Source: Vigna angularis
Taxonomy: Eukaryota; Streptophyta; Magnoliopsida; Fabales; Fabaceae
Assembly: GCF_016808095.1 (NCBI RefSeq)
Contig: NC_068974.1
Coordinates: forward strand, 21,250,825 to 21,314,824
Direction of reading: 5' to 3'
Length of the DNA stretch: 64,000 bases
Shown here: piece after piece, positions 11,785-23,599 of the stretch
Numbering within the stretch: position 1 is the first letter of the stretch
How the letters are laid out: every line of letters begins with the position of its first letter
Translations under genes and position numbers: made by a program
The notes under the pieces: model-generated
Databases searched by the model: none
Told to the model about the DNA's origin: nothing
Seen by the model: the letters and a program-made list of their open reading frames with translations, nothing else

Positions 11785-13791
11785 TTATTGTCCACCTGGG
11801 TCAAAGATATATCTACAAAAAATAGCAAAAATTAGTATGATGAATGAGATATATGCAAAGAGAAAAAGAGAAAATGAAGGCCTTTTGACAAAAATGTTAT
11901 GATAAGAAGTCTTGGCCTTTAATATATTTTTGGATTCACTTTGCTTTGAACATTCCCCATGATAAAATGAAGAAACAAAGTGATGTTTTTGAAATGAAAA
12001 GTCAAGGTATTTACCTTTTAATGAAGAAGTTAACAACATGCATACCTTTGTCTCCTTCTTTTCTTGATAAGATTGTTGTTCTAACCTATTTTCTTGTTTT
12101 CTTTCTTTTGCAATTTTTTCTTTAATTGTTATCTCATCATCTTTCACTTGTTCAGGTGTAAGAGGAATCAATGTGATTTTATTTCCTTTATGAAGGAAAG
12201 TGATTTTATTGGTATAGCCATCATGAGTGGAGTTATGATCATATTGCCATGGCCTACCAAGTAATACATGCCTAGCATCCATTGGAACAACATCACATAA
12301 AACGTTTTCTTCATAGTTGCCAATGGATATTGGTATGGTTACCTATGTGTTGACTACTATTTCTTCATCCTCTGTTATCCACTGAAGCTTATAAGGCTTG
12401 GGATGAGGAATAGTAGGTAAGGCCAATTTGTTCACCACTCGAGAACTATAACAATTGCAAGAGGAACCACTATCCACAATCCATGAACAAGTATTTTCAA
12501 AGATTTTGCATCTTGTTCTGAATAAATTTTCGCTTTGTGATTGTTCTAGTTCTTGGGATTGACTTCCAACAAGTCTTCTTACCAATAATAACTCACCTTC
12601 ACAAGGTAAGGCTTCTTCCTTAGATACAGAAGTATCTGAGTCACTAGAAGAATCTTCACTTTCACTCTGATAGTCTAAGAGATAAGTAGACCTTTTGTGA
12701 GGACACTCAAAAGAATAATGTCCTCTCTCTCCACACTTAAAGCATTTGGTCTCTCTACCCCTTGTGTCTCTTGAAGATTCTTTGTGAGAGGTATTTCTTT
12801 CTCGCTCTCTCTCTTTTTCTTTACCTCTCACTTTCTCTTTTTCTTTTTCTTTTTCTTTTTCTTGAGGTTTTTCATACCTCCTTGGACTACCCTCCCTCTT
12901 AAGATCTTTCCTATAGTCGGAGGTGGTAGGGTAATTCCTTTTAGTGGAAGCTTTTCTTCTATTTTGTTCTTTCACTCGCACACATAGCTGGACAAAGTCA
13001 TTTAGATCTAAGTAAGGTAAGAGTTCTACCTTATCTCTAATCTTATAGTTTAATCCACTCTGGAATCTAGCTATGGTGAATCACTCCTCTTCTTTTATCC
13101 CAGCTCTTAACATGAGTAATTCTAACTTTTGCTGGTATTCCTCAACACTCATGTTTCTTTGTTGAAGTCGATGGAGCTTGTCCATGACTTCTCTAGCATA
13201 ATAGGCCGGGACATGCCTTCTGTGTAAGGCTGCTTTCAATTCATTCCAGTATTGGATGGTGTAGTCGCCATGCATATTTTGATCTCTTATGATGGATGTC
13301 CACCAATAGAGGGTTGCTCCTTGAAAGGTCAAAGTAGCTAAGGTCACTCGCCTCCTATCATCTATGTGGTAGCACTCAAAAATTTGTTCAACCTTCATCT
13401 CCCACTCAAAGTATTCTTCTACATTGTCTCTTCCATAGAAGGGTGGAAGGTCAAGTTTAGGTTCCACATGATGGTCTCTATGGTTATGATGACGCCTAGG
13501 AGGGCGTTGATAGTGATCATAAGGGTGATAACTATGGTGATCACTATGTTGGGAATGATCATCATGATCATTGTTTTGCCTATGAGAGTGATCCCCTTGT
13601 GAATGCCCTCTTTGAATGAGAGTAAGATTGGCGACCATTTGCCTTAGTTCATGTAACTCAGCCTTGGTTCTATTGAGCTCTTCTCTCAACTCTATGTTAT
13701 CCTGATCATGATTGGTGTTACCTTGAACACTAGAGTGACTCATGCTTGTGAAGTAGAGAAAGTGTTTTCCCAAAATTTGAAAGCCTTGCAC
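11785..13791 (-). pseudogene. gag-protease polyprotein of element C with two in-frame stops
   Basis: One reading frame of 669 codons from ATG at 13791 to TAA at 11785, interrupted only by TGA at 13083-13081 and TAG at 12345-12343. The N-terminus is a gag (GRDNVEEYFEWEMKVEQIF, LYWWT, MDKLHRLQQRNMSVEEYQQK). Then come a basic, coiled Lys/Glu-rich linker, a CCHC zinc knuckle (CFKCGERGHYSFEC) near 12740-12700, and an aspartic protease with IVDSGSSCN. The frame then departs from the autonomous relative (element B), loses all of RT/RNase H/IN, and ends in a hydrophobic stretch followed by CRYIFDPGG. The stops would silence protease expression unless read through. Identification by motif is firm; the role of the new tail is unknown. 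Confidence 0.8.
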
Positions 13792-16358
13792 AAGTATGAA
13801 TCAAAACTTTGGGAAAAGAGGATTTGTTTGTATTTGGTGAATGACTTCTATAGAGATTCTAAAGGTGAAGAAACTGAATAGCTCCTAGGAAGGAGAGGTG
13901 AGTCTCAATGGACAAGCTTAGAAACCTTGTCCTTCCTTAGCCAAAGTGTCTCCTGACGTTTCTTACCCAAGTTTTTAGATAGAAGTCTTTCAAAACCTTT
14001 TTGGAATGCAACGATGTTATGCCCCTAATAAACCAAACGAAGGTTTGTCTATATGGTAGCGCACCTAGCTATCTCGGAGACGTAGAACACAAATATTCAA
14101 CAAGCAAAAGAAAGGAAGTATGAAATGAATGGAAAAAGAAAAACGACCCTAAGTGAAAGTGCAAATGACACTTGGAGCCACTTGACACACTTCCACACTA
14201 AGATGCGCAACTAGACTACTACAATGTTTAATGGAGTACTTGGAATTGCTTGATAAGCATTTTCCCAAGTAACTCAAGTTGCAAAAGCAAAGAAGAATTT
14301 ACTACAAAGGTTCCGTGATAGAAAGCCAAATATATAATGAAATGTAGAATTATTTAAACAAAGCCAAGTGTGGCTGCAAGGCAACGTAAATGAGCTGAAA
14401 TGGAACTTTAGAATGGTGTTTTTCTACTGCAAAGAAATGCTGGACAGCCAATGTACAATCCTCTTGAAGTCCACTTGAAACAATGTTAGCAAGACCTCCA
14501 CTTCTTAAGATGCTACCCCTTTGATAAGGCCTAGCTGGATTTTAAAACTCCACCAAAAGATGATGTTTCAGCATACAAAAAGGCACACAACCCGTGATTG
14601 ATAAAAAACTATGCTGCATCAAAGTTGAATGCAGAAATAATTTGACAACAGTATATGGAAGCCAAAAAAAATTGATTTCTAATCACCTTGGGGCTGGAAG
14701 AAAGGTTAGCACGCAATAGGAACTTAAGAAAGGGTCCAGAACAGATTAGAAAAGTAAGAAAAATTCAAAACGAAGAGCAAATACAAGTGCAGTGAAAGTG
14801 TTTGATGAAAAGGCCAAATTGTTTGACAAAATGCCACAAAGAACAACAGATTTTGTGTTTTCTGGTTTTTGACCTTTCAAATCTGGATTACAATGTTTAA
14901 AGTGTTTTTTATGATTGCTATACACTTGGATAAGCATATAAATGTATTTGGAAACTTAAACCCAGCTTTTGCCAATCCAAAGATGAAAAACCAAAGAAGA
15001 ACAATGGCAAACAGCAATAAAAATGAACTCTACACCTTACAAAGTGGTTGGAAAAATTAACAGCAATGGCTAAAATGAGCAGCAGTGTATGTGAGGTTCA
15101 AATGATTTGTCAAACAAGTTTATATCATCAAATCGGATGTGTGCAAACACTTAAACAACCAAGGAATACACTACAACATAATTTCACTAGTGTACTTCCA
15201 AATGTAGGCAAAATGAATGATCCAGAAGGTGATTTTGAATATGGACTGAAAAAATGACCAAATGAACAGTAAAGATGAACTTTGATGCACCAAATATATG
15301 TATAGAAACAACCAAACTGTGCCAAAATCCACTGAATCAGAATATGACTGGTTGAGTTCCAAGTTTCAAGCAAAAAAAATTGGAAGTCAAACTATGATTT
15401 TGCAGATTTAATGAAAATGGACCAAGGCACAGTTGACACAAGTTTCAAATGACATAATAAACTTGTTCAAATGGTCACACTGCATTGAAAAACACTGGTT
15501 CACCAAATCACTGTGACAGTTGCTCAAAATGCAGAAAAATGCATTAATATTGGTTCAGAATGTTGAAAACAGCAGATTCAATGATGGTTGGTTCAATCAA
15601 ATGCACAAGAAAGATCCTAATCCACTAGATCTAGTTGCTGATTACCAACTAGCAGATTAATAAGTGACCTAAGACATGGCAAAGATTACAGCATGGTGCA
15701 AAACTGAAACAAAATTCTGTGACAGTAGTAAAATCCAGATTTAAATCAACTCAGCTACTGATTTTGCAAATTTGTGATTGATTGGAGTTACTATCACTTG
15801 AGACACAGTTGAAATCACTAGGAAAACTTGGACAACTCTTGAAAACCTTCAAATCTGGACGAAAATCAGATCGAAAAATGCAAACCCGATACAACGCAAT
15901 GTGCTGCAGAATTTGAAACAAAATAGAGTGCAATGCTGTATAAGCTCCAATGATCAAAGCTGACTGATTGTCTTTGCTTTATAGATCAACATATAGCTTA
16001 GCAAATGCACACGACTCAATCAACAACGAAGAAATAAAGCTGGAACAGATTTAAACACTTGACAGCATGAAAACAGCAAAAACATTTGCACTAGACTTGA
16101 CAGAAACTGAAATTGATTTATAAAGCTGAATATGAACTCAAACAAACAAAGTGCACCGATTAAAATGATGAAGAAACACTAAGGAACAACTGAATGAACA
16201 CAAACATCCACAACAAACACGAAATCAAACCACAAAAGTGAGGAAAAAAAATCAAAGAGTGGCAAAACTGGAACAACACATGACGGAAGTGAAAAATGAA
16301 TGAAAATGTGACTTATCTCTTGGAGACTTGCATGGACGAGCTGGCTCTTAATGCCAAA
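13792..16358 (-). other. 5' leader of element C
   Basis: About 2.5 kb between 5' LTR and gag with no supported coding region. The part nearest gag (13800-14300) is clearly related to the corresponding part of element B (24840-25340), including the GGTGAGTC...ATGGACAAGCTTA stretch. Next to the 5' LTR, minus-strand TTTGGCATTAAGAGCCAGC resembles a diverged TGGTATCAGAGC-type primer-binding site. Confidence 0.6.
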
Positions 16359-17018
16359 TGATGGAAGCAGCTCCATGACGCGTAAAAGGATGCTTCAAGA
16401 CGTAGAGAATGGCAGCGGATGGAAGATGACAGTGGATGTTCGAATGCACTCAAGGTATTTGTGAAATTGTCTGGTGTTGTTTGGATGAGTGTTTTGGTAA
16501 CTTAGTAGGCTTTCCAAAGGGGAAAGGAGCTAGAGGAGGTGCTAGATAACAAAGCACAGAGGTGAAGTTGAGAGTAATAGCTGGAAATTGGCAGCATTTC
16601 TTTACTTCAATTCAAGTTACCATTACAAAGGATTTGGCTTCTCTTTTATAGATGAAGAGAAACGTGCCTAGCAAGCTACTGGACATATTAGCAATGTACA
16701 TGAATTTCTATAAGAAGTGTGCAGGAGAAGCTATACAGCTGGCCACATGTTCCATACGGTAAACATTGAAAACATGCTTTAAAAGAAAGTGGAAACGCTG
16801 GTTTGCTTGGTTGGCCGTATGCTGTGTATCAACTTTGCTTTTCCAATCCAAAAAGCACTTCATTTCTTCCTTTCTTTACCTCATTTGCTTCCCTTAGCTC
16901 ACCAAGCTTCTTTGGTTGATTGGCTATGGTTTTCCACTCTTATTCAACTTCCCTTTCTTAGTCTTAGTGTTAAGTTGATACTTCTTTGGATGGGAAGTCC
17001 CTAAAGGGATTGCCATCA
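16359..17018 (-). repeat. 5' LTR of element C
   Basis: 660 bp. The same family as 10973-11720 but shorter, because it lacks about 88 bp between two copies of CTTATT, the footprint expected of a short-repeat-mediated deletion. Confidence 0.85.
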
Positions 17019-17338
17019 TGTAACCTTGTGAACTCTCATGTATTTGAATTGATTCTTAATAATATATGCTTTTTCATTAATTGTTAGAGTAATTAATCTG
17101 TGATTATTGCATGCTTTGCGTGGTGTATGAGTGCTGGGAGGTTCCTTACAATTCAGGTTCTTGTTGAATTACTTCGAAGAGTAATACTTCTCAGGGATGG
17201 GGGTATGATTCTTGGTCATCTTATGCTCTTGATCTTCATAATTAATTATTAGGAATGCTAGGAATTGTATGGACTCGTAATTAAGGACATACTTATTTCG
17301 CCGAGGGATCGAGTTTAAGTGATTTAGTGAGTGACGTT

Positions 17339-18602
17339 TGATGGACAAATTTATGATCACCAAAATATGATGTCACAAACTTGTTGAACAATCGGCAAGT
17401 ATGACCGAATCGTTTCAAGTAATAAACTCGGTAAGACCAAGTATCGTTCTCCCAAAGGACTCACGGCCTAGTTTAGTTATGTGATTTGTTGATTAGCTAA
17501 GACTTAAGAACGAAATAATTGAATTTTGATATGCAAAAGACGAAAATAAACATGTATGCATGAGGTTGATCAATGGCAAAAGCAAAAGACAAGCACTTTC
17601 AATGAAATATATATATGAATATGTTGTTGGGGTTCAATTTCATCTTATCCACTCTCATATATTTTAGGAATTCAACATTCAAATCATCATTGTTAATGCC
17701 ACTCTCTAAAGTACCTTTCAAGAAGGCTTCTCCTTAATTACGAGTTCATACAATTCCTAGCATTCCTAATAATTAGTTCATCAAGTGCAGGAGCTTAACG
17801 ACAACCAATATAATATTGGGAGAAATTCCCTGGATCTAGACTTCCCCGTACGTTCCCGTATCGACAAAATCAATAATCATGCATTGAATGAGTTAAACAA
17901 AGCAAGCATTAAGCAAAGAGGAAAAAACCCTAACTAATGATGAAGGAAAGCATAAATCTTAGATTAAGATGCAAGCACAAATTCCATATATGAGAGCTTC
18001 AAAAGATTACATTGATTCCCCAACAAACATACAAGGTTTAGTTCACCATATTCATGGTGAACCTAGATGAACAATAATGAAAGAATGAAAGATAAAACCC
18101 TAGAAGGGTGAAGAGGTAGCCTGAGCATCCAAGATCCTCCTTCAAAGGGGTGGAAGAGAGAGTGTTTGCTTTGTTTCTGCCAAAGATACCAACCCTAAGA
18201 CATCTAGGTCTTTAAGTAGGACATAAAAATAATAGAAAATGGGTCCAGGCCCAAACAGATCATAAAATCGCATAAAACTGGCCCAAAACTCGTCTGGTTG
18301 ACTTTTTTCGTATTCTGGTTGACTGGTTGACTTTTTGGTTGACTGGTTGACTTTTCTGGTTGACTAGTTGACTTTTCTGGTTTTTGGTTGACTTTTCTTC
18401 CATCTCTCTCCTTCTTCACTTCTTTCACTAAATTCACCTTAAAACCTGCACAAAAACACTGAAATCAAGCATAAACCTGTCCAGCTCTCTTATTTATGAA
18501 AATATGGATAAAAGCATGATTTCAAGCTAGTTTCTAAGTGTAAAGGTTGCTTTTTGTGTCAGTTTTAAGCATGAAAATAACAGTTTTTCAACTGTTATCA
18601 AC
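17339..18602 (-). repeat. Solo LTR of family D, 1264 bp, TSD ACGTT
   Basis: Begins TGATGGACAAATTT and ends CAACTGTTATCA, with ACGTT at 17334-17338 and 18603-18607. It is closely related to the LTRs of element D (52941-54247, 59237-60553) in the same orientation. Its variable zone (about 18295-18390) is a run of GGTTGACT motifs, whereas D has CGCTGAGCG motifs at the same place. Confidence 0.86.
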
Positions 18603-18911
18603 GTTCAAATTAATGCATAAAGAAGAATTCTTACATACATGAGAGGGAACTTGGTGAAATCTAACCCCAACAACATACTTATCTCATATTAAACAACATT
18701 TGTTCATCATTGTGCTACTCTGCTATCGATCAACTTGCTTTCATATTTAATTTTTTGATTTTGCATTTGAATCCAATGATCTCGTTTTCTTTAAGTCTTA
18801 ATTAATCAAGTTATCACACGACTGTCTAGTGCCAAGAGTCTCTTGGGACACGATACGTGGTCTTACCATTTTATATTACTTGTGCGACTTGGTACACTTG
18901 TCGATCCATCA

Positions 18912-19618
18912 ACAAGTTCTCTACCTTCTCTCTAAGAGTTCTAACTCCTGAGTCATCGCTTTGACGATCAGGAAGTACCCAATCGACCATGACAACAAGG
19001 TCTACAAATCTAACCGATCAGTTTCTTCAATAGAGCAAATAAGTTTCGACTCCTTTTTCCCCTTTCATTCCAAAATTTGTTTAATAGGAATATTGTATTG
19101 TTGCATGTGTAGTAGTGCATCTCCTACACGTTCTTGATTCATCTAGAGTTCTAAGGACTTTGTCCGTTTCCAATTTGGTGTTTCGTAGGTTCGTCTAGAT
19201 ATTTCATTGCGGTTCAAGTAATCAGCGGAGCATTTTGAGAAGTTTGGCAGTTGGTTTAGAGGTAAGGGAAGCTAGATAATTACTTTTAATTGAAGTATTT
19301 GGTGTGAGTTTGATGGTATATGAGGATTAAACTGTTTAGCTGGAAAATGTTGTTTTGTGTGTTAGTAATAATTTAAATAATTGGGTGAAATTCATGCTTT
19401 GTATGTTGATGGATGTTGTAAACATGTGGAATCTACGGTGTGTATGTTTATGATGTTGAAATTGATGTGGATGAAGTGAACTGTGCTAATTGAACTATTA
19501 AAGGAAAAGAGTAATCTTGGTTGTTGGTTATTTGGTCTAAAATAGGGACTAAGGTAGTGAAATGGTGAGAAATGGTTGATGAACTGATTGACTGAAGTTG
19601 GGGTTGGTTAGGAACTGG
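18912..19618. other. Intergenic/LTR-like sequence left of element B
   Basis: No gene seen. It is continuous with 28036 onward once element B is removed. Together they look like a retroelement LTR or leader because the right part contains an array of TCGCTGAGCGA-type motifs, but no termini could be defined. Confidence 0.3.
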
Positions 19619-19623
19619 TTTGG

Positions 19624-20378
19624 TGATGGAAGCTTAGCCATGCTTAGAATGATCTGGGTCTTGCAGACAAAGCTTCAAAAACCGAGAACAGTATTGGTGT
19701 AGTGGATTGAAAATAGCAGTGTGGATGCAGCGGAAATTAAGTGAGATTGATTGATGGTTGGTGTGTTTGAGTGGAATGAGTATGTGTGGGAACCTCACAG
19801 CTCAGAAGGCCTTCCTACAATGGAAGGAAGCTAGAGGAAAGGGAAGAGAAAGTAGAGAGAATAAATGACTCAAGAGCAATAGGCTGGAAGTTAATTTCAG
19901 CAGCAATTTACTAAGCTCAAAAGTCCTTTACATGGTGAAAGAGGTCTCTTATTTATAGGGAAAGAAGAGCCTCAGATCTGAAATGACATTCAAAATGAAA
20001 TGACAATGAAACTGAAATGAATGGCGCCAATTTTGGTTTGGGCAGCAGCTCACACAGCTCATGTGAATTCTTGGGCAGCAAGTTTGAAAATGGAAAGTGC
20101 CAAATTTTGTTTTGATGGTTTTGGTCAGCAACACACATGTAAAACACCTTTGTTTTATAGTTTGGGCAACAAGCTTTTCCCCCAAGTCTTTATATTGGCA
20201 GCTGCTTTTTATTAATCCTACAAAGCAAGGAAACATGTGCTTTTAATTATGGGAAAAAGAATCAATGTAAATTACCTTCCATAAAAGCAAAATGGTAGGT
20301 GATCCTTCTTCCTCTTGAATCCTCTTTGCCATGGCTCTAGTAAGAGGTCCAATGTGCGTCTTAGATGGTCTTCCATCA
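19624..20378 (-). repeat. 3' LTR of element B
   Basis: 755 bp, TGATGGAAGC...TTCCATCA. The end of the pol reading frame (20378-20243) lies inside it. It contains short accidental frames that are duplicated in the other LTR. Confidence 0.92.
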
Positions 20379-23300
20379 GACCCTCCCTCTTGAAATGGAT
20401 CTGTCCTCAGATCTGATTCACCATGTTGATCATTCCCTATGAAAGGAATTAAATCGCAGATGTTAAAAGTATGACTGACACCATAACTTTCAGGGAGATC
20501 TAAGATGTATGCATTATCATTTATTCTTTTGACCACCTTGAATGGACCATCTCCTCTTGGACTAAGTTTGGATTTCCTTTGAGAGGGAAATCTTCCCTTT
20601 CTCAAATGAAGCCAAACTAGGTCTCCTTCTTCAAAAACTATTTTCTTTCTCCCTTTGTTGTATTCTGCATATTTTTGAGTTTGTTTTTCAATTTGGATTT
20701 TGACCTTCTCATGTAACTTCTTGATGAACTCTGCTTTAGAATTACCTTCTTTATGGAAAAAAGAAGATGATTCTGGAAGAGGTAGTAAATCAAGAGGTGT
20801 GATAGGGTTAAAGCCATAAACAACCTCAAAAGGAGAAAGATTAGTAGTTTTGTGGACTACTCTATTATAAGCAAATTCAATGTGAGGTAGATGTTCATCC
20901 CAAGATTTGTTATTACCTCTTAATATTACCCTTAATAGTGTAGATAAAGATCTATTTACTACTTTAGTTTGCCCATCAGTTTGTGGGTGACATGTAGTAG
21001 AAAATAGAAGTTTAGTTCCAAGCTTTTCCCATAAAGTTTTCCAAAAATGGCTTAGAAACTTCACATCTCTATCAGACACTATAGTTTTGGGTAAGCCATG
21101 CAATCTCACTATTTCTTTAAAGAAGAGTCTAGAGATATAGCTAGCATCATCTACTTTGTGGCAAAGTATAAAATGAGCCATTTTACTAAAACGATCTACT
21201 ACCACAAATATAGAATCATACCCCCTTTGAGTTCTTGGCAATCCTAAGACAAAGTCCATGCTAAGGTCTTCCCAAGGGGTATTAGCTATAGGAAGAGGTG
21301 TATAGAGTCCATGAGGCATAATCTTGGACTTAGCTTGTAAACAAGCTATACATTTAAAACAATGCCTTTGAACATCTATTCTCATGTGTGGCCAATAAAA
21401 TTTACTTTTCAAAATATTTAGAGTTTTATCAACTCCATGATGACCCATGAGACCTCCTCCATGACTCTCTTTGATAAGAAGTTTTCTAATGGATCCTTGG
21501 GGTATACAAAGTTTTCCTTTATTAAAAAGATACCCCTCAGAAAGATAGAATCCATTAAAAGGCTTCTTAAGACATGATGAATAAGTAGATGCAAATGTTT
21601 CATCATTTTCATATAAATCTTTTATGTCATCAAATCCTAATATTTGAGATCCTAGGGTTATTAACAATGCATGTCTTCTAGATAAAGCATCCGCAACAAC
21701 ATTAGTACTCCCCTTTTTGTGTTTGATGACATAGGGAAATTGCTCAAGATATTCCACCCACTTTGCATGCCTTTTGTTTAGCTTTGCTTGCCCTTTAATG
21801 TACTTGAGAGATTCATGATCAGTATGTATTATAAATTCTCTAGTTACCAAATAATGCTCCCAAGTTTTTAAAGCTCTAATGAGGGCATACAATTCTTTGT
21901 CATAGGTAGGATAGTTCAAAGTTGCCCCTCTAAGTTTTTCACTAAAATAAGCTTTGGGGTGTCCTCCTTGTATTAGAACAGCTCCTATACCTACCCTAGA
22001 CGCATCACATTCTAGTTCAAAGGCTTTGGAAAAATCAGGTAAAACTAGAATAGGTGCATGTGTTAACTTGTGCTTCAAAGTTTCAAAAGACAACTCTTGC
22101 TTATCACCCCAAAGAAAAGGTTTGTCTTTCTTGACTAGCTCATTTAAAGGAGCGGCTATGGTGGAAAAGTCTTTCACAAATCTTTTATAAAAACTTGCTA
22201 GTCCATGAAAACTTCTCACCTCTCCTACATTTTTGGGAGTTGGCCATTCTTGTATAGCCTTGATCTTCTCTGGATCAACATGTACACCTTCTTTTCCAAC
22301 TTTGAATCCAAGGAAAATCACACTTTCTTGACAAAAAGTACATTTGTCAAAGTTGGCAAAGAGATGATATTTTATAAGAAGAAGCAAGACTTTTCTGACA
22401 TGGTTAAGATGTTCTTGAAGGCCTTGACTATAGATTAGGATATCATCAAAGTAGACCACTACAAACCTCCCTATGCATTCTCTAAGAACATGGTTCATTA
22501 ACCTCATGAATGTACTTGGAGCATTGGTTAAGCCAAAGGGCATGACTAGCCATTCATACAAACCAAACTTGGTCTTAAAAGCAGTTTTCCATTCATCTCC
22601 CTCTTGAATTCTTATTTGATGATATCTGCTTTTGAGATCAATTTTGGTAAAAATGTTTGCTCCATGTAATTCATCCAACATGTCATCTAATCTAGGAATG
22701 GGGTGCCTATATTTGACAGTTATATTGTTGATGGCCCTACAATCTGTACACATCCTCCAAGATCCATCCTTCTTAGGAACCAACAACACAGGCACAGCAC
22801 AAGGACTTAAACTCTTTTGGATCCACCCTTTATTCAACAATTCATTGACTTGTTTCTCTATTTCTTTTGTTTCCATGGGATTGGTCCTATAGGCTGGCCT
22901 ATTAGGAAGGTTGGCCCCAGGCACTAAATCTATTTGATGTTCTATTCCTCTCAAAGGTGGTAATCCACTTGGTACCTCTTTAGGAAATACATCATCAAAT
23001 TCTTTTAAAAGTTTTTGCAACCCCTTTGGTAGAGAACCAAGTTCATGATTTATTGAAACAAGTGCCTCTTTGCAATAGAGAAGAAAATGAGGTTGTCCAA
23101 GAACAAGATTTTTAGAAATGTTCAAAGTTTGAAGTTGGACAACTTCCTTATTTGAGGCATGGTTTAGGGTTTTCTCCTTTCCTTCTTTCCTACTTTTCTT
23201 TTCTCCATCCAACTTCTTTTTAAGAATTATTTGATCCTCTCTTACTTGTGAAGGTGTAAGAGGACACAAGATAATTTTCTTTCCCTTGTGTTGAATGGTG

Positions 23301-23599
23301 ATTTTATTGGTGACTCCATCATGTAAAGCTTGCTTATCATATTGCCAAGGTCTTCGAAGTAATATGTGCCCAGCTTCCATTGGTACTATATCACAAACAA
23401 TTTGATCTTCATATTTTCCAATGGAAATGGGTACTCTTACTTGTTCTTTAACTACTATTCCATCATCCTCTTTGATCCATTGAAGTTTGTAAGGTTTAGG
23501 ATGAGGAGTAATGGTTAAGCCAAGCTTTTCTACCATTCTAGAACTACAACAGTTACAACAAGAACCACTATCCACAATCATTGAACATGTCTTTTCCAA
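20243..23599 (-). CDS. Ty3/gypsy pol: protease, reverse transcriptase, RNase H, integrase (catalytically damaged)
   Basis: A 1118-residue frame. The aspartic protease has [10 protein letters not shown] at residues 8-17. Reverse transcriptase spans about 225-450, with the YFDDILIYS active site at 383-391. RNase H spans about 525-600 (CDAS around Asp532, KELYAL, TDHES). Integrase has an HHCC zinc domain (His713/721, Cys747/750) and a core with Asp782 and Asp843. The third acidic residue is missing: the usual DGQTE motif reads DGQTK, Lys879 (codon AAA at 20965-20963). Arg325 in DLKSRYHQI also replaces the Gly usual in RT. There is no clear chromodomain; the tail ends [11 protein letters not shown] inside the 3' LTR. 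The first Met is arbitrary: the frame continues upstream to an in-frame TAG separating it from gag. It would copy element RNA and insert the DNA, but this copy should not integrate by itself. Confidence 0.92.
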   Translation of the reverse strand: MEKTCSMIVDSGSCCNCCSSRMVEKLGLTITPHPKPYKLQWIKEDDGIVVKEQVRVPISIGKYEDQIVCDIVPMEAGHILLRRPWQYDKQALHDGVTNKITIQHKGKKIILCPLTPSQVREDQIILKKKLDGEKKSRKEGKEKTLNHASNKEVVQLQTLNISKNLVLGQPHFLLYCKEALVSINHELGSLPKGLQKLLKEFDDVFPKEVPSGLPPLRGIEHQIDLVPGANLPNRPAYRTNPMETKEIEKQVNELLNKGWIQKSLSPCAVPVLLVPKKDGSWRMCTDCRAINNITVKYRHPIPRLDDMLDELHGANIFTKIDLKSRYHQIRIQEGDEWKTAFKTKFGLYEWLVMPFGLTNAPSTFMRLMNHVLRECIGRFVVVYFDDILIYSQGLQEHLNHVRKVLLLLIKYHLFANFDKCTFCQESVIFLGFKVGKEGVHVDPEKIKAIQEWPTPKNVGEVRSFHGLASFYKRFVKDFSTIAAPLNELVKKDKPFLWGDKQELSFETLKHKLTHAPILVLPDFSKAFELECDASRVGIGAVLIQGGHPKAYFSEKLRGATLNYPTYDKELYALIRALKTWEHYLVTREFIIHTDHESLKYIKGQAKLNKRHAKWVEYLEQFPYVIKHKKGSTNVVADALSRRHALLITLGSQILGFDDIKDLYENDETFASTYSSCLKKPFNGFYLSEGYLFNKGKLCIPQGSIRKLLIKESHGGGLMGHHGVDKTLNILKSKFYWPHMRIDVQRHCFKCIACLQAKSKIMPHGLYTPLPIANTPWEDLSMDFVLGLPRTQRGYDSIFVVVDRFSKMAHFILCHKVDDASYISRLFFKEIVRLHGLPKTIVSDRDVKFLSHFWKTLWEKLGTKLLFSTTCHPQTDGQTKVVNRSLSTLLRVILRGNNKSWDEHLPHIEFAYNRVVHKTTNLSPFEVVYGFNPITPLDLLPLPESSSFFHKEGNSKAEFIKKLHEKVKIQIEKQTQKYAEYNKGRKKIVFEEGDLVWLHLRKGRFPSQRKSKLSPRGDGPFKVVKRINDNAYILDLPESYGVSHTFNICDLIPFIGNDQHGESDLRTDPFQEGGSDGRPSKTHIGPLTRAMAKRIQEEEGSPTILLLWKVIYIDSFSHN
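20379..20393 (-). promoter_or_regulatory. Polypurine tract of element B
   Basis: Minus-strand CAAGAGGGAGGGTC immediately precedes the TGATGG start of the 3' LTR, the expected primer for plus-strand DNA synthesis. It lies inside the pol reading frame. Confidence 0.72.

Larger units (their letters stand above)
10973..17018 (-). mobile_element. Non-autonomous Ty3/gypsy LTR retrotransposon (element C), TSD TGTAA
   Basis: LTRs at 10973-11720 and 16359-17018, both starting TGATGGAAGCAGC and ending GCCATCA, are flanked by TGTAA (10968-10972 and 17019-17023). On the minus strand the order is 5' LTR, primer-binding-like site, 2.5-kb leader, gag-protease frame (with stops), polypurine tract, 3' LTR. 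Reverse transcriptase, RNase H and integrase are absent, so it would have depended on a relative such as element B, with which it shares leader, gag and protease similarity. By eye the LTRs differ at a dozen or so positions plus an 88-bp deletion, so it appears older than B. Confidence 0.87.
8893..18911 (+). repeat. Old LTR (family D type) split into four pieces by three insertions
   Basis: The pieces 8893-9344, 10611-10972, 17019-17338 and 18603-18911 line up in order with one family D LTR (compare 52941-54247 read on the minus strand), giving about 1.4 kb. It starts TGATTGG and ends CGATCCATCA. Its variable zone (about 9120-9345 and 10616-10770) carries many CCGAACGGT-type motifs in place of the CGCTGAGCG motifs of element D. 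No matching 5-bp repeats were found at its outer ends (TGTAT versus ACAAG), and no primer-binding site or polypurine tract adjoins it, so it is probably an old solo or truncated LTR. Confidence 0.62.

Noticed and set aside
12784..12987. Plus-strand Phe/Ser-rich frame
   Set aside because: Antisense shadow of the basic linker in the element C gag.
8893..18911. Complete LTR retrotransposon bounded by the split LTR pieces
   Set aside because: The outer pieces are co-linear parts of a single LTR, not two LTRs, and no TSD matches at 8893 and 18911.
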